DNA of 64,000 nucleotides from Wuchereria bancrofti (lineage: Eukaryota; Nematoda; Chromadorea; Rhabditida; Onchocercidae), in contig SSBO01000003.1 of the NCBI GenBank assembly GCA_005281725.1, positions 5,146,495 to 5,210,494 on the forward strand, given 5' to 3'. The notes beneath the pieces are model-generated. The model did not search any database. It saw nothing but the letters and a program-made list of their open reading frames with translations, and was not told the origin of the DNA. A program made the position numbers and the translations under genes. Shown here piece by piece: positions 1 through 13,611 of the stretch (position 1 is its first letter; each line of letters opens with the position of its first letter).

Positions 1-3000
1 CTGATGTAATTAATTCATCAGAAACAGCACACGAAGAAAGAACCAATCATGCAGGAGAAGTAATACACACCTCAGAAGATACCACAACAGAGTCTGATCC
101 ATCGTTTGAGGTGATGCGAATAACGGATTTATGTATTGAAGAATTTAAAAAAGTTGAAAATGAATCACATGCTTTGGAATCTTTTGCGAGACCAAATAGT
201 GGAACTATAATTACTAATAAACGAGCAAGCTTCATTAACGAAGAGATCAAAAAACCTAAAATAAAACCACCACCACCACCCATTCAATCTCTTATACGTC
301 GCTCTCAGTCTGGAAGAGATACCAGTAAGATCGAGGCTATTAGAAAAAAATTAAATTTGGAAGGTGTTTTTGACACTAACCGAAATATCGCACCGAATAA
401 TGTGAGTATTGACGAGAGCACTTCATCAAATGCTCATAGATTTGAGCGGTGTCTGGAGAGCTTGCATATACCCAGGTAAATGGTTATTAAGTTTTTAGCT
501 TTTTGTCTACAACCTTACTCATTACCAAGCCCATAATTAATGGTGAATCTTATCACTTTAATCTCTTGAAAATCACATAATTTTAGCATACCGTCAATAC
601 CACCACCATTGCCACCAATGCTCTCACCTCATGATGCTCTTAACGAAGAGACATACGAAGAAATTGAACAACTAACCTATGCTGAGGTGAAATATTTAAA
701 TTATTTTGAGTTCTGGAAATAATTTGGACGTCTAAGTTTTTTTCTTATTTTCAGGAAAATGGCGAAACTGGTAATAAAACGGGAACGGTTGACGAGCTAA
801 TCGATGAGGTTTTAATGCGGGAATCAAATTGTGACAAAAGGTTTGCAAATCATTTATGGCGTCGACTTTCCGTCTGACAAACATTTCGCAATACTTTTAC
901 TTCTAATTAAATTGATCATTTAAACGTTACTTGACTCTAGCTTAGTTAGATGAATAGACAGAAACGTCACTTCAGCTTACAATGCCTTCTAAATCTGAAC
1001 AGAGGGAGAAAATACATACATAAAATAAGTGCAAAATCGAGAAAGCCTGTCCAAGCAATCGATGAAAGGGTATCACTAATTGAGTAGTCAAATGTTATGC
1101 AGTTACAGAAAGAACAATTGCGTCAGTCAAGGACAGGACTAAATACCTTTAAATTGAGTATATAACCTCCCTTAACAGCATGAAAAATACTGGCTTAAAT
1201 GTTCTTTGAAACAGAATATAACAGAGAAATGGGAGAATTATGGATAATTTCTTCACATTCTCGTTCCACACTCTCGAATTTTCTCGAAGATTATTATATC
1301 AATTAGTCAATCATATCAAACTTTTATATTCAAGACATTTATTCAGAACCCTTCCGCTTCAATTTGTCAAATGTATTTATGGTTAATTTTTTCAAACGTT
1401 TGAGTTTATCTTTTTAGTTCAAGACATCCGCAAATGCACAAGACACTAATTAATACTGATAACTTTTGTAGTGCACAGGGTGAATCTTATGCTTATAAAA
1501 AAGGAAATCAATTGAATGATAAAAGTAATAGATGTTCGAGCAACAACCATTTTGGAGCAACGCTGCGAGAATCCAATGAGGTGAAAATATTACAAAATAA
1601 AGTAGTTTTAATTGAGTCACTTCATCAACTCTTTTGTTATAATTTTCACCTTTATTCCATGTTCGTTTGTTCTGTTCATTTTTTTTTAATTTACTCTGAT
1701 TTGCTTACCACTTAAAATTCCATTTAAAGCTTTCAAACTCCGTGTAATCCTACCACACCGTTTGACCATTTTAGTAATTTGGATCATTTTTCCTGGAAGA
1801 TTTTTGGATGCCTAGTTGCTTTCAAGATGTTGCGGACGTTTACGAAAATTTATAGTAATAGATCCTAACAAGATATTATAATAAAAAATTCTAAATCATC
1901 ATGTTCAAATTCCACTTTCAGAGCGAAAACAATGGTTCTTAGGCTAAAAATATTATTCCCAAAACATTTAATTATTCGTATTCTTAAAAAGATTTTACAA
2001 AATTGGAAAGATAAATTCCAAATAAAAATTCTCGAAATCTATGATTTTATTTTACAAGTTCATTACTATTCTTTTAAATATCATTTAAAGATAAACAGAA
2101 ATACTATTTATGTGACTGATATGAAAAAATTTTTAAACTGATTGCCGATCATAAAACCAAAATACAAATCCAAAACAGAAATTTTCTTCTAAACTTCAAA
2201 TATCATTTATGATTGATTCCAAAAATGGATGTTTCCATTAAAATATAAAAATTACTTGAAAAATAAATTATATTATGTGAAAATTGTATTATACATTTTT
2301 GTTAAAATTTATGTTAAAGTGAGTGCTCAAGTTCAAATTTTTTGGGAAAGAATTCGTAACTTAACATCTCACTAAATGTACATCGATGATGTGATCAGAA
2401 AATCCTTTATAAGTTCCTTTCCAAATTTTGGAAATCCACTCTTTTTAGAGTAATGTGCGGACAAATGAGAAAGCAGCCACGATGAGAAGGCCAAAAAGTG
2501 CCTTGGAATTCGATAAATTATTGCGAATTAAATCCGATATTCAGTTAAATATTACGAAAAAGGTTTTTGAGCCATGTTTATTTTTGTGTAATGAAATTCA
2601 GAAATAACGATCAATTACTCTTTACTTGCTGCTTAACTTTTAGTTTAACGATGTTGCTTTTGAGCAAAGGTTAATTTTTCTAAGACATAAGTAACTAACA
2701 TCAAAGGCCAGCAAATGCACCCATTGGTCATCCGAATAGCCACGTCCTGGTTGATGGATGCACTTTGTATCCTTCCACTGTCTTCTTCAGTCAGGATCTG
2801 TCCTAGTCGATAAAATATAAGCAACTAACTTTACTGTCTATTGTTCACTACATTGTTGGGGATTGATAATTTCTGTTTTTTACACTCTGACTTAAGTCAC
2901 GAAGAGATAGACAACACAACCGAACTCTGTGTTAAACGTACACAAAAGGAAGTATTTTTGGGTGATATTTTTGCACAAAATCACCTCAGTTATTCTCTCA

Positions 3001-6000
3001 ATTACCACTAACTGTCCTTTGCGGTACCGTTTGACATCCCAATAAAATTTATTCGTAGAATAACAGTAGCAGTAATCAGTTTGTACCATCCTGTATCTTT
3101 TGTAGTAATTGACATAAATTCTGGTTTCTTCTCTTTTGATTTGTAGCCATAAGTTTTATTTTTCAATTTTCTAGGCTTATGAAAGTAATATATTTAACTT
3201 GTTTTCGCATTCATTAAAACTTGTTTAAAAAAATTATTCAAAAAAATATTTAAAATATTTACAGGAGATGTCCACAATAATCATCCTTTTGATACGAAAG
3301 AAATTAATTATATTATTTTCTTAAAAGTTATCCATTTAAATGGAAAATGTAAATTAAAGGTCGGCCAAATCAAATTCAAAGTAAGCTCAGCGTCTCAAGA
3401 AAGGCAGCGATGTAAACGTCTTTCATACACTGATCGAGAAAGATTGAAAAACTGTAGTGATGATAAAGTTCTGGCTAAAATAGATTTTCCTTTGGATGAA
3501 CAGTGTATTTATGGTGATGTTTGGTCTTCAGATGATGACGATTATATTTGCAGTACTGATCAGAAACAAGGTAACTTCTAATGAAATTATTAGGATTTGG
3601 TAAATTTGGTGGTAGTCAATATGTTTCTCTTCCGAAATTTCAACACTGATTTAAAATATGTTCAATTTATCTAATTATCGTTTGTCATTTCTGTAGAGCA
3701 AACACAAATGCAATCTCAAAAAAGCAATCTCGGTGAGGTGATTAATGTTGGCAAGAACACGCCAGATGAACCATATTCGATGTTATCGGAAATTGAGCGA
3801 GAGCTTCGTTTAAGATTCCAGACTCATAACAATCTTCCCGGTAAACTTCCGGAATTGTACTTATGTATCGTGAGCTGGATATTTTCTTATAGTTTCTGCT
3901 AATTAAAACAGCGGAGAATGTAACGTCACTTCTTTTCTATGGGGCAGTTAATATAAAATTAATATAAAAAATTAATATTTACTACAGCAAATGATTAATT
4001 TAAAATAAATGTTCTCCTTTTTAAGATATTGTGCTGGAATCAAGGAGAAGATCTATGAGTGCCGATCCATTGATCCATGATACCACCTCGATTACAGCCA
4101 TAACAGAAAATGATGCATCAAGTGGCTGGCGATGCATCCAAGGCTACGGCGGTGACAATGATGGCGTTTGTTGCCAGACTAAAGATGATAAACTGAAACC
4201 ATCAACAGAAGGTTATGAAACTATTGTAAGTTTCCCTTTACGCTAAAATATATCAGGAACAAAACATGATATAAAAATACCGTCAGAAATCAAGCTTGAA
4301 AATGAATATGAATTTGAATTAGCTTGAATCAAACTGAATTAGCATTCGTTTAAAAAAAAATTTTTAAACATTTCAGTATTCCAAAAGTAATCATTAGTAT
4401 AAGTTGTAGATTTCATCAATTTCACCATCATCCGAGCATAACTGCCTACCGAGTACGTCATCAGATTACACCTTAAGAGAAATCGATCGGTCAATTTATA
4501 CTGCAAGGTTTGTTTTTCCACTTTTTAATGCACAGTCATTCTTTAATAATTCAAAATTTGATCTTATATCGGTCATTAGGAAAAGTGAATAATTTTTTCA
4601 GGGTAATTCCTGATCCGCAACCGCTTTATCAAATCTACATGATGGAGCAGAATGGGCAGCTGATTTATGAGACGAAAGAGCAGGAAGTCACTCAACCGAG
4701 TTTTAGTGAGAAGAGTATCTCTAAGGTCAAAAAAATTCTGTTAAGCATACTGATTTTCTTCATTTCTCACTCTCATTTTCTAAAAAATTGAATAAACTTT
4801 AGATGCAACGAGTTGCCTCGACTGCTTCAACCGATAGCGGACGTGGTGCAGACTGTTCTACAACTATGTCGCAGCTTACGTCCAACACATCAATGAGACG
4901 TGAACGTTTGGTTGCAGGTAGTCATTTTGCTAGTCAACGATCGCTATGGTGTGAACTTCCGGAAGTGAGTCTCTTTTCTGTATCCGGTATCCGAAATTTT
5001 ACTTTTGCAAGCTTCTGTCATGTTTCGTTAAAATTGTCGCATTTAATATTCAGTATCCAATCAGGACTTTCTTTAGACCTTATTTAATTACTTTTAGGTA
5101 AGAAATGCGGGTTTATTGGAAAGGTTGGACGAAGATATGAAAAAGCTGCAGGAAGCATATTTCGAAGTGATTACCAGCGAAGCTTCTTATCTTCGTTCAA
5201 TTAATATCCTAATTACCCATTTCATGGCTGCTCCTGAAATGCTCGGTAAGCTTTACAATCCTTTTTAAATCCATGAAAAGTTGATCAGAAGATGTTCAAT
5301 GCTTATTTTACCAAATTTTCAGGTTCCAAAAGACCTTCTTCAACGATAACAAATGAAGAACGAAAACAACTTTTCAGTAATATATTCGCTGTTCGAGACT
5401 GTAGTGAGAAGTAAAGAAATTATTACTAATGTTTCATCTTTGTTTTTAGAAGTGAAGGCTATGGATTTAGATTACTGATTATTTAATATAAAATGCTTGC
5501 ATGTGCAAACTTACTCTCTCTAGTTTTATCTGCTCTTCTAAACAAAGAAGCGCGAACGCTGCCCCCAAACTTGCATGCAAAAATTTTGTTTTGGCTGACC
5601 CCAACTCGGGATAGCCACACGGGTCATCTGACCGACAAGTGTGCCGAATTATGCCAATATTAAATTTATTTTAACCATTATTCAAAAAAGTATGTATGCA
5701 TATGCCCATAATGTGGGAGAATTTGCATACATATTTTGCTACAACAAGCATTCAGAATGTTCCTAAAGTTTAATTCGAATGATGTTACAGTTTCTGTATT
5801 TTCATCCGGTAAATTTGTTCTGCTTGAAGTTGTTTTAAATCTTTTTTAAATTTTAGCGATTATTGTTATTTTGTTTGACAATTCAACTTCGTCTTAAGTT
5901 ATTTTTTTTTCAGGTTATTATCAGATTTGGAGAATAGGCTACAAGAAAGTTTGGTACTGTCCGATGTTTGTGATATTTTATGTGATCATTTTGAAACAAA

Positions 6001-9000
6001 TTTTGATCCTTATATCAAATATTGCTCTAATCAAGTTTATCAAGACCGAACTCTTCGAAAACTCAAGTTTGTTATCGTTACTTTATGTAAAAAATAAAGA
6101 TCGGCTGAGAGAAGAATTAACATATGCTGGATCTTATTATGATCTCATCACATCACTCTTGCTTTCACGGGACGGAATAAGGAATGTTCAATGGTTTTTC
6201 TTTGAAAACTCTAAATTTTTAATTGCAGATCTGAAAATCCTTCATTCCTGTCGTGCATTCAACGCTTGGAAAGTGACCGTCTATGTCAAGGACTGGACAT
6301 GCGCTCATTCCTAATGTTACCTATGCAGAGAGTTACTCGTTATCCACTTTTGATGATTGCGATTCTCGAGCATGCACAACAAGACGCAACAAACTATCAG
6401 ACTGCTCAAATTGCATTGTATTTGGCCAATCATGTATGTTTCTTGTTTCTTATCGCAGAAGTTGATGAGATCAGAAGACCTTAATTATTTATAGTAAGTG
6501 ATTAGAGTTTATCATTTTCATTTATACTAGAGATGGTTAGGTTAGTTACTAGATTGCAAGCTGATTTGGAGATGTAGAGTTACTTTAAATGACTTTCTGT
6601 TGTTTAATGTTTAAATAAATTCATCCATTTGCATTTAAAAATTAATGGGCTTATTCCTGTTGTCAATCAAATAACTATCTGCAAATTGTTAAATAAACAA
6701 ATTAGATAAAATTACCTTCCTACTTTTTCTTCATTTTTGAATGAACTTTTTGATTTTGTTTCGAGTTTTAGATTGTTACTTGCTGCAATGAAGGTGCTCG
6801 ACATATGGAGCGTACCGAACAATTGCTAGAAATTGAGCGTCGTCTCGTTTACAAATCTTCGGATTTGAGGTATTTTGCATAATTCAATGATTGATTACTT
6901 CCATGTCCATTAGAGTTCACTTCGTATTTTACGCTTTGTGAATGCCATTTCTGCTTCATTTCAGACGTATTCCGCTGGTTTCATCAGGACGTTATTTAGT
7001 TAAACGTGGGTCGCTCATATGTTTGAATGAAAAGCGTTCTAAGAAACTCTTAAATACTCGACAGCAATTCCAGAGCATATATATTTTTCTCTTTAATGAT
7101 ATTATCATGTTAACGAAGAAGAAAGTGTATGCTCTTACTTTAATTTTCTGGCTCATTCTTTTGAAAGTAATAACATCAATCATTATTATCGGTAAAGCGT
7201 CACATGTCAAAGTTAAAATATCAGAGAAAAAATTTATGATGCTTTCGAAGTCTGTTTATCCAATAATATAAAATTCCGGACTTTTCTACAGTCGTACAGT
7301 TTAATTTTTCAGCACCATTTTGTTAAATAACGTGGATTAATCAATTTAAATCCATTGCACCTATTTTTTACTTTCATTTCGGAACCTCTATTTTAGTAAT
7401 GGAAGTTATATATGCAAAGATTATTCCGCAAGAAGATTTGTCGATATTGAACCAGTTGAAGTTAACGATCCCAAGGTTCGTTCTATTGGTAAAAGTTTTA
7501 TTTTCTTCTCAATTTCATAAGTTTTAGATTTTGAGCATAATTCCAGAATTACAATGAGGAATTGGAAGCTCTGTGTGATACGGAATGCTTGCTTTCATCA
7601 AGCAGTCATGTTGCATCAGTAGCAGGTTAGAGCGCAAACGAAAAATGAAAACTCATTTACATTTTAATGTCTAAACTTTTAAAGGAGGTCGACAAAATTT
7701 TAAAAACTTTATTGAGGTGATGTAATTAAACTGACTGAGATATATGATCTCATTTTTAATATTTAAAGCAGATCACATTTTTGAAATTGCTGCATTCCCG
7801 TCTACACATAAAGATTCTTCATCATTTAATCCAATGAGAAATGTATTGTCTATTTATTTTTTGAAACATTGAAGCAATGGAAGTGTTAAGGATTGTTTAC
7901 ATTTAATTACTTTTGGGAATCAAAATTACTTTTTATATTGTAAGTATGATTGCTTCATCAGTTCATTACTTTCCAAGCATTCCCTGGAAGTTGGTAGTTA
8001 AATTTAACACTTTTTTGGTAGTAAAATGTAACACTTTGAAGTTACATTGTTGGAATTCGGTGCTGCTAAATGTATTCTTTCAGTTGTTGCAGTCCGTAAC
8101 AGCACATATTCCGCTGAAGAAGCCGCATCTTTTCATTTGTACTCTCATGCATAATGCTGTAGGGAAACAAGTGGAGCTTCTTTTGAATGCAGATTCCGAA
8201 ACCGATCGTGAACGATGGTTGTCCGCATTAAGACCACCTGCTGTATAAATAATATTTATATTTCAGTTACATTCATCCTATATTTTCTCACAATTCCCTC
8301 CGGAAAGCAGTAAGGATAGAATCATTCAGCTTTAATGGTTCTTAAGTGATTTAACTTCAGTGCACCAATCCAGAAGAAAAGATTTATGCTGATTGGGATT
8401 GCCCACAAGCTGTCGCTGTGCATCGGTATTCTCCTAGCCAAGAAGACGAGTTACCATTGGAGAGAGGCGATTTAATCAATATACTGCGTAAAATGCCAGA
8501 TGGTCATTCATTTAATTTAATTCAATTCAATTAATAAATAGTTAATTTTCATTAACAGTTCCTAAATATGAAAAATATGCAAGCATAAATATCGTTATTT
8601 CAGGTTGGTTTTACGGCGAAAGAGTTCGTGACTGTTACAGTGGCTGGTTTCCATCTTCATATATTCAACAAGTAGCTCTTGTTTATTAATTTTGGAAGGA
8701 AGAAAACACTTTTTCAGCAGCTCTTAGTATTAGATAACTTTTCTCGTCGATGTCGTTCATTTAAATAATGTGCATGGGCTATGTCATTTAGGGATTTGAA
8801 GAAATTCTTTAATTTTGTTTCCATTTGATCTCTTGCAAAAAAATTTTTTAGGTGCTCAATGATCATGTTCGAGCGAAAAACTATCGGCAGCGTTTACGTG
8901 TCATTCAGGTTATCTTTATTATGTTTTCCTATAAATGTGCGAGTACTGAAATGGAAATTATGATCAACCAAACAAAAATTCCGAAAATCTGAACTTTTTG

Positions 9001-9161
9001 CAAAATCCATTCATTTTTAGGCAGCTGCTGATTTTCGTTTCCATCAAAGGCAGATGAAAATAGAAACTGAAGAAAATGCGCGCCATATAATGGAAAGATT
9101 TCGTCGATTGAGTAACACCAAAAGTGCATTGAATGATTTAAAATCAAATCAAACATGTTAA
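1..9161 (+). CDS. ephx-1: Ephexin-like RhoGEF (DH-PH-SH3), 5'-partial
   Basis: Guanine nucleotide exchange factor that should activate Rho-family GTPases on the actin cortex, as ephexins do downstream of Eph receptors. Exons fitted by phase: 1-475, 587-686, 755-840, 1418-1580, 2449-2562, 3175-3184 (microexon), 3265-3570, 3697-3840, 4026-4225, 4410-4507, 4602-4725, 4803-4964, 5098-5245, 5323-5410, 5914-6066, 6229-6433, 6772-6869, 6965-7126, 7397-7475, 7547-7625, 7772-7842, 8084-8242, 8361-8502, 8604-8671, 8852-8908, 9021-9161. The joined frame is 1209 codons plus stop and open from base 3, so the start lies outside the window. The first ~660 residues are Ser/Pro/charged and look disordered. 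The DH domain (~675-885) has LPEVRNAGLLERL, SEASYLRSINIL and the hallmark LPMQRVTRYPLL. The PH domain follows (~900-1070), then SH3 (~1085-1142, DGWFYGERV and GWFPSSY) and a basic tail. A polyA signal lies at 9254-9259. Domain order and linker motifs fit ephexin; the 5' exons and microexon are less certain than the DH-PH-SH3 part. Confidence 0.92.
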
Positions 9162-11284
9162 AAAATGTTGATGTATGCCATTTATCACAGATTTTGTCCA
9201 CTTTATTGGTATGAACGAAGTGATAAAGAAAAATTTGAGAGTGAAGCCAGATCAATAAAATATAGATAATCTGTTCATTAAGGACGAAGGTTCTGCAGTT
9301 CGTTACCCGTGGTTATGAGATTTTCAAGTAGGCTTAGCATTTATCTTCACAGAGCAAGGCTTCTAATTTAATCAACGGGTTATCCGCAATTATCAAGAGA
9401 TTTGAATTATCATATCCGAATCGAGATGAAGAATATATCATCCTCTTTATAGAGTTCAAAAAGGGCTACGAGCATGTTTCTGTCACTAATTGGAATTGAC
9501 ATCGAAGGTTCCAAAGAGTATTTCAATTAAATATTTCAAGATCTCTGATCATCATATCTTCCATACGGTTATTTCTTGAATTCAAGAAAGTTTCGAAATT
9601 TTTTTATCCCATAATTTGTTTCATATGATCTTAACTGCTTTCCATATGTTTAATTTGTATAGCTGTTGTTATTTGATATTTATATAATCTTAACCAGATC
9701 GGACATTATGATTTCTTAGCTCTTGAGGTAACCGTTAAATTAATGTTGTTAAATTTAAGATGAGACGATTCACAGTGAGGGATGAATGGTTACTTCCTTA
9801 AATATATCATAGGAAATGTTTGAGAAAAATATTTAAATAAATATTTTTCCTTGCTCGCTATTACATGCATATCGTTTTTTATCAGTTATGTGTCTTATCC
9901 AGTTTTCTGCTATCGAAATTTCACTTTAAAAGGAATGAATGCTTTATGAAACTTTTGTATTGTGCATTTATGTAAATCTGTGAACTCGCATACTATACAT
10001 TACAGATGCAACATAATTGCCTTCATTATGGATGTAACAAAAATTGATGTTACGGAGCGCTTTTTGTCATTACTATTCGTTAATTTTATTAGTTCCCATG
10101 TAAGAATTATATCAGAATTAAAATGCTGTTTTATTTTGCGTTAAAGGAGCGTAAACATGGTAATTAGAATGTAAACTACGCTTTTGACAGTAAGATTTGA
10201 AAATTACCGGTGATAGAATAAAATTTTCTAATCTTGAATGAATGTTGCAAAACGACTACTGGTCGCTAGGGTTTTCTAGCAAATACTTTCTAGTCCAGAA
10301 TATTTGCCGGAATTGAGTAGGACTAATGGTCCTACGATTTGCTATACATTGAGGAAAGAAACTACTAAAAGTTAAGACCAAATATACATTATGCAAGTAA
10401 TACAATTCGAAGGACTGATGGAGTGAATTGAATTAAAATGAGTAAAGAAAGAAACTACTACAGTTTATGGACATGCGGAATGATACTTCTTAGCAGAAAA
10501 CGATCATAATATATATATATAAACAATGAAGATAATATGTCGCATACAAAATTCATTCCATGGTAGAAAAAATAACAGTACCAAGTTAGGCCTTATGATT
10601 TGTGGGCCTAATTACGGACTAAGACGTTGTGGATCTTGCAATACTTTTTATTATTGTTTCTTTTATGCCACTGCGATTAATGTACTACAGAATTGATTGG
10701 ATTATTTACTGATGTTGGCAAATGCAACAGAAATGGTGAATAAAAAGTTCTAAGAGTTCATTGATTGCCAATAGATATAAAGGATGGGAAGTAGATGACA
10801 CACATTTACTTCGATCAGCAAGGAATGAAATATCATGCGAATGTTTTGGATTAGCATAAATCTTTTTTGGATTTTGCATTTCTAAAAAGATAGTATGGAC
10901 TACAATGAGGAACTATGATATTTTGCGGTTATTCAAATTTAATTTAATGAATATCAATCTAAAAATATTTTCTTCACTTTTAATACAGTGCAAATATAAA
11001 ATAGGGAGAAAAATATTTGTTAGGTATCCTAAACAATTTTTATTATTACTTCTAGCTTTTCAATTTATCAATTCAACAGGTCAAGTTTTTTTCGAAGTAA
11101 TTAGTTCGAAGAAAGAGATAAAACATTCGTTCCAACTTATTTTTCCCTGTTTCGTATAAAAATGTAGATAAGAAAAAGTTGTCAGCTATATATTTGTGTG
11201 CCTTTGTGTGACAAAATTAAGGCCTTTTTTTTTATTTTCAAAATTTGATATTTAGTTTTAAAACAATGAAGATTACATAGAAGC
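9162..11284. other. Intergenic, ephexin 3' end to convergent small gene
   Basis: AT-rich spacer between two tail-to-tail genes. It holds the ephexin polyA signal (AATAAA, 9254-9259) and, near its right end, a TTTATT at about 11231 that could be the polyA signal of the minus-strand gene. Short open frames occur (9962-10144, 10905-11159), but they lack splice context and protein-like composition. No RNA gene was seen. Confidence 0.5.
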
Positions 11285-12176
11285 CTATGGAAAAATTTTA
11301 AAGCCAGTGAGCAAGATAACAACTGCGGCAATTGCTGCCATCAAAAAAAATATTCCCATTATACCTGATATCACCATGCATGTCTTTTGCGCAGTTGTAT
11401 ATTTGATCCCTAAAAGTATAATCTCGAAATTTCCTGGATATTATTATGGCTATATTACAATTTATTACTTCAGAATTTCGATGTTGCGATATAAATGCAT
11501 TTTGTGTTAGCAGAGTTAAAATTAATGCTCTCAAGTTCACAATTTCTATGTCTACTTAATCGCTTTAACCTTTTTGATAATGCACTATACTAAAAGTAGT
11601 ACCCACCTTCTTCTTCATCTTCATCTGCCTAAATAACAGAAACATTTTAGAATAGAAAGTTCAAAAAAAGTTAAAGTAAAAATACAAATGAGGGAAGAAC
11701 TTTAGAAAAAGATGCTGGCGTAGTTATTTCTACCTTTTGACTTTTGCTTAAACTTTTTGATAAATCAAATAAATAAAAAATGGCTATAAAATGAAAATGT
11801 GTTGAATAAATTATCATTAAAAAATAACCAACCGGCGTCTTCTTTGGATCTTTTCTCTGCGCTGCTTTTTTAATAACTTAAATACCAAAATTATTTTGGT
11901 GTAAAGAATTTTAATTTTTAGCGCATATCTCAAATCGAATATAAGGAATTATTTGTTTAGCCTTTCGTGAATCAATTTAAGTCGAAATATATACTGAAAT
12001 CAGCAAATGTGTTTTGATAACAAATGCAAACTTGAAGATCCTATTTGAGCAGATCTTAATTCTGTTCGGTCTTGTGAAGCTTGGCCTGGAGTAATTGTTG
12101 GAAGGATTTGCTGTGGTTGAGGTGGCGGTGGTGGCAGAGCATTTGCTGGCCCCAAATCTTCGTATTTATCACCCAT
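11285..12176 (-). CDS. Small Pro-rich protein with one C-terminal TM segment
   Basis: No family was recognised. Four exons join in phase: 12176-12032, 11861-11833, 11628-11607, 11433-11285 (minus strand), giving 114 residues. The start ATG abuts a TTTCAG, a good spliced-leader acceptor. Residues 1-48 open MGDKYEDLGP and contain a PPPPPQPQQ stretch; residues 49-65 are basic then acidic (KDPKKTP, ADEDEEE). The last exon encodes about 25 hydrophobic residues (within GIMGIFFLMAAIAAVVILL) followed by only a few residues (ending KIFP). This predicts a tail-anchored or single-pass protein with a cytosolic, proline-rich head. The second exon's acceptor is weak; a site 3 nt upstream (exon start 11864) would add one residue without changing frame. 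Support comes from phase agreement over three introns plus a clean membrane helix, not from homology. Confidence 0.62.
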
Positions 12177-13611
12177 CTGAAACATAGATTTCATCCAGCT
12201 TTCTAATTATTGCAGAACCTAAAAGGTTTTAGGAATTAAAATCACATTCGAAACCACAACTCTACGAGTATGACAGAAGATAAGTGAATGATAATCAACC
12301 AACTGTTTCTGCTGCTGATAATAAAAGTTCCAACTTATTTTGTTCAGTAATTTATATACATTATCGGTTCTCATCACGATATTCATCCAAATTTGCATAT
12401 TAAATAGACGAGAACATAAAGTGGAAAGGCCGAACAAAATAGAAGGTACAGGGCAAAAAATAATGAAAAGGATAGCAAGATGAGAAAAGAAAGGAAAAAA
12501 CGAAGTATGAAAGGTCAATTTAATTCTATAAAACTTTTTTCAAGGAAGTCTCTCAGAAAGATTCTTTACTTTTTATTGTTCACGAATGAGCAAGGATTGA
12601 GAAATTTAATTTTTCTTTCACTGCACTTCCTTCCGCTCTGTCTTTAGAAGTGAATGTTATCTCCGCCATACATACATGTGTGTTCACTTACAAAATAAAT
12701 GAGGCCTGGATTCATTGTCCAGCCCTTTCCATGCCCATTCTTTCTAGTTGCAGCTTTCTTATTCGCTTTTATTTTTAATAATTTTGAAATGAGATAGTAT
12801 CGGTACCTTTATCTTTCCATTAATTCTACTCTTATCATCTTTGATTTTTCAAATTTGGCATTTTTTGAAATCCAGTTAGTAAAATTTCATCGATGACGAA
12901 TAACTACCTGAATCAATCAGTTAATGCTTCATAGGAAAGGTTTTAAATAAGCTTGTAGCCGTTTGCTGTTCTTTTCTATTTAAATTTTATAATTTAATAC
13001 TTAACATTCATCTTTAAAATGTGCTATAAAATGTTACTAACGACGTATGGAAGGAAACTTTTATATAAAATATGATATGATAAAAATAACTTCCCACGAT
13101 ATGAACGAATGTTTGTTACCGATTTTCCAAACGTTTGACAGTAGATGGATTATTTATTTTCGTATAACAGCTATCCGTATCATCTGAGTCTGTCTGTCTT
13201 ACTAATTAGAACGTCAAAACTTTGAAATAAGCGATCATGGCAATTTCCAACTGAAATTTTTGATAATAATTATAATTCATCTGATTAAATTCAAAATTAA
13301 GATTGTGAATTTAAGCAACGTTGAAATTTCGTGGAACTGAATCTATCTATAGAGACAGATATAAATTATGAAACCATTGTCATTTGAACTACTGAAAATC
13401 GCTCTTCCAACGTTTAAGGCTAATTTTATTTAGTTTGCAGAACATACCTAACTTGACTATTTCATCACATCGCTTCCATTCTTTAGTTACATTATTTCCC
13501 GGGTTTCCGAAAGTGTCATCTCATCTTATTTGGATTGCATCAATTTTTTGTGAAATGAACACACTGTATTTGTCGCGGATTTTGACTATAATATTAAGTG
13601 CACCAAAAATT
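12177..13611. other. Intergenic, upstream of the small TM-protein gene
   Basis: Spacer upstream of the minus-strand gene and presumably carrying its promoter. AT-rich, with no splice-flanked coding segment on either strand. The open frame at 12219-12518 (minus) looks like chance. The last ~170 bp may be internal or flanking sequence of the LTR-like element that starts at 13612. Confidence 0.4.
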
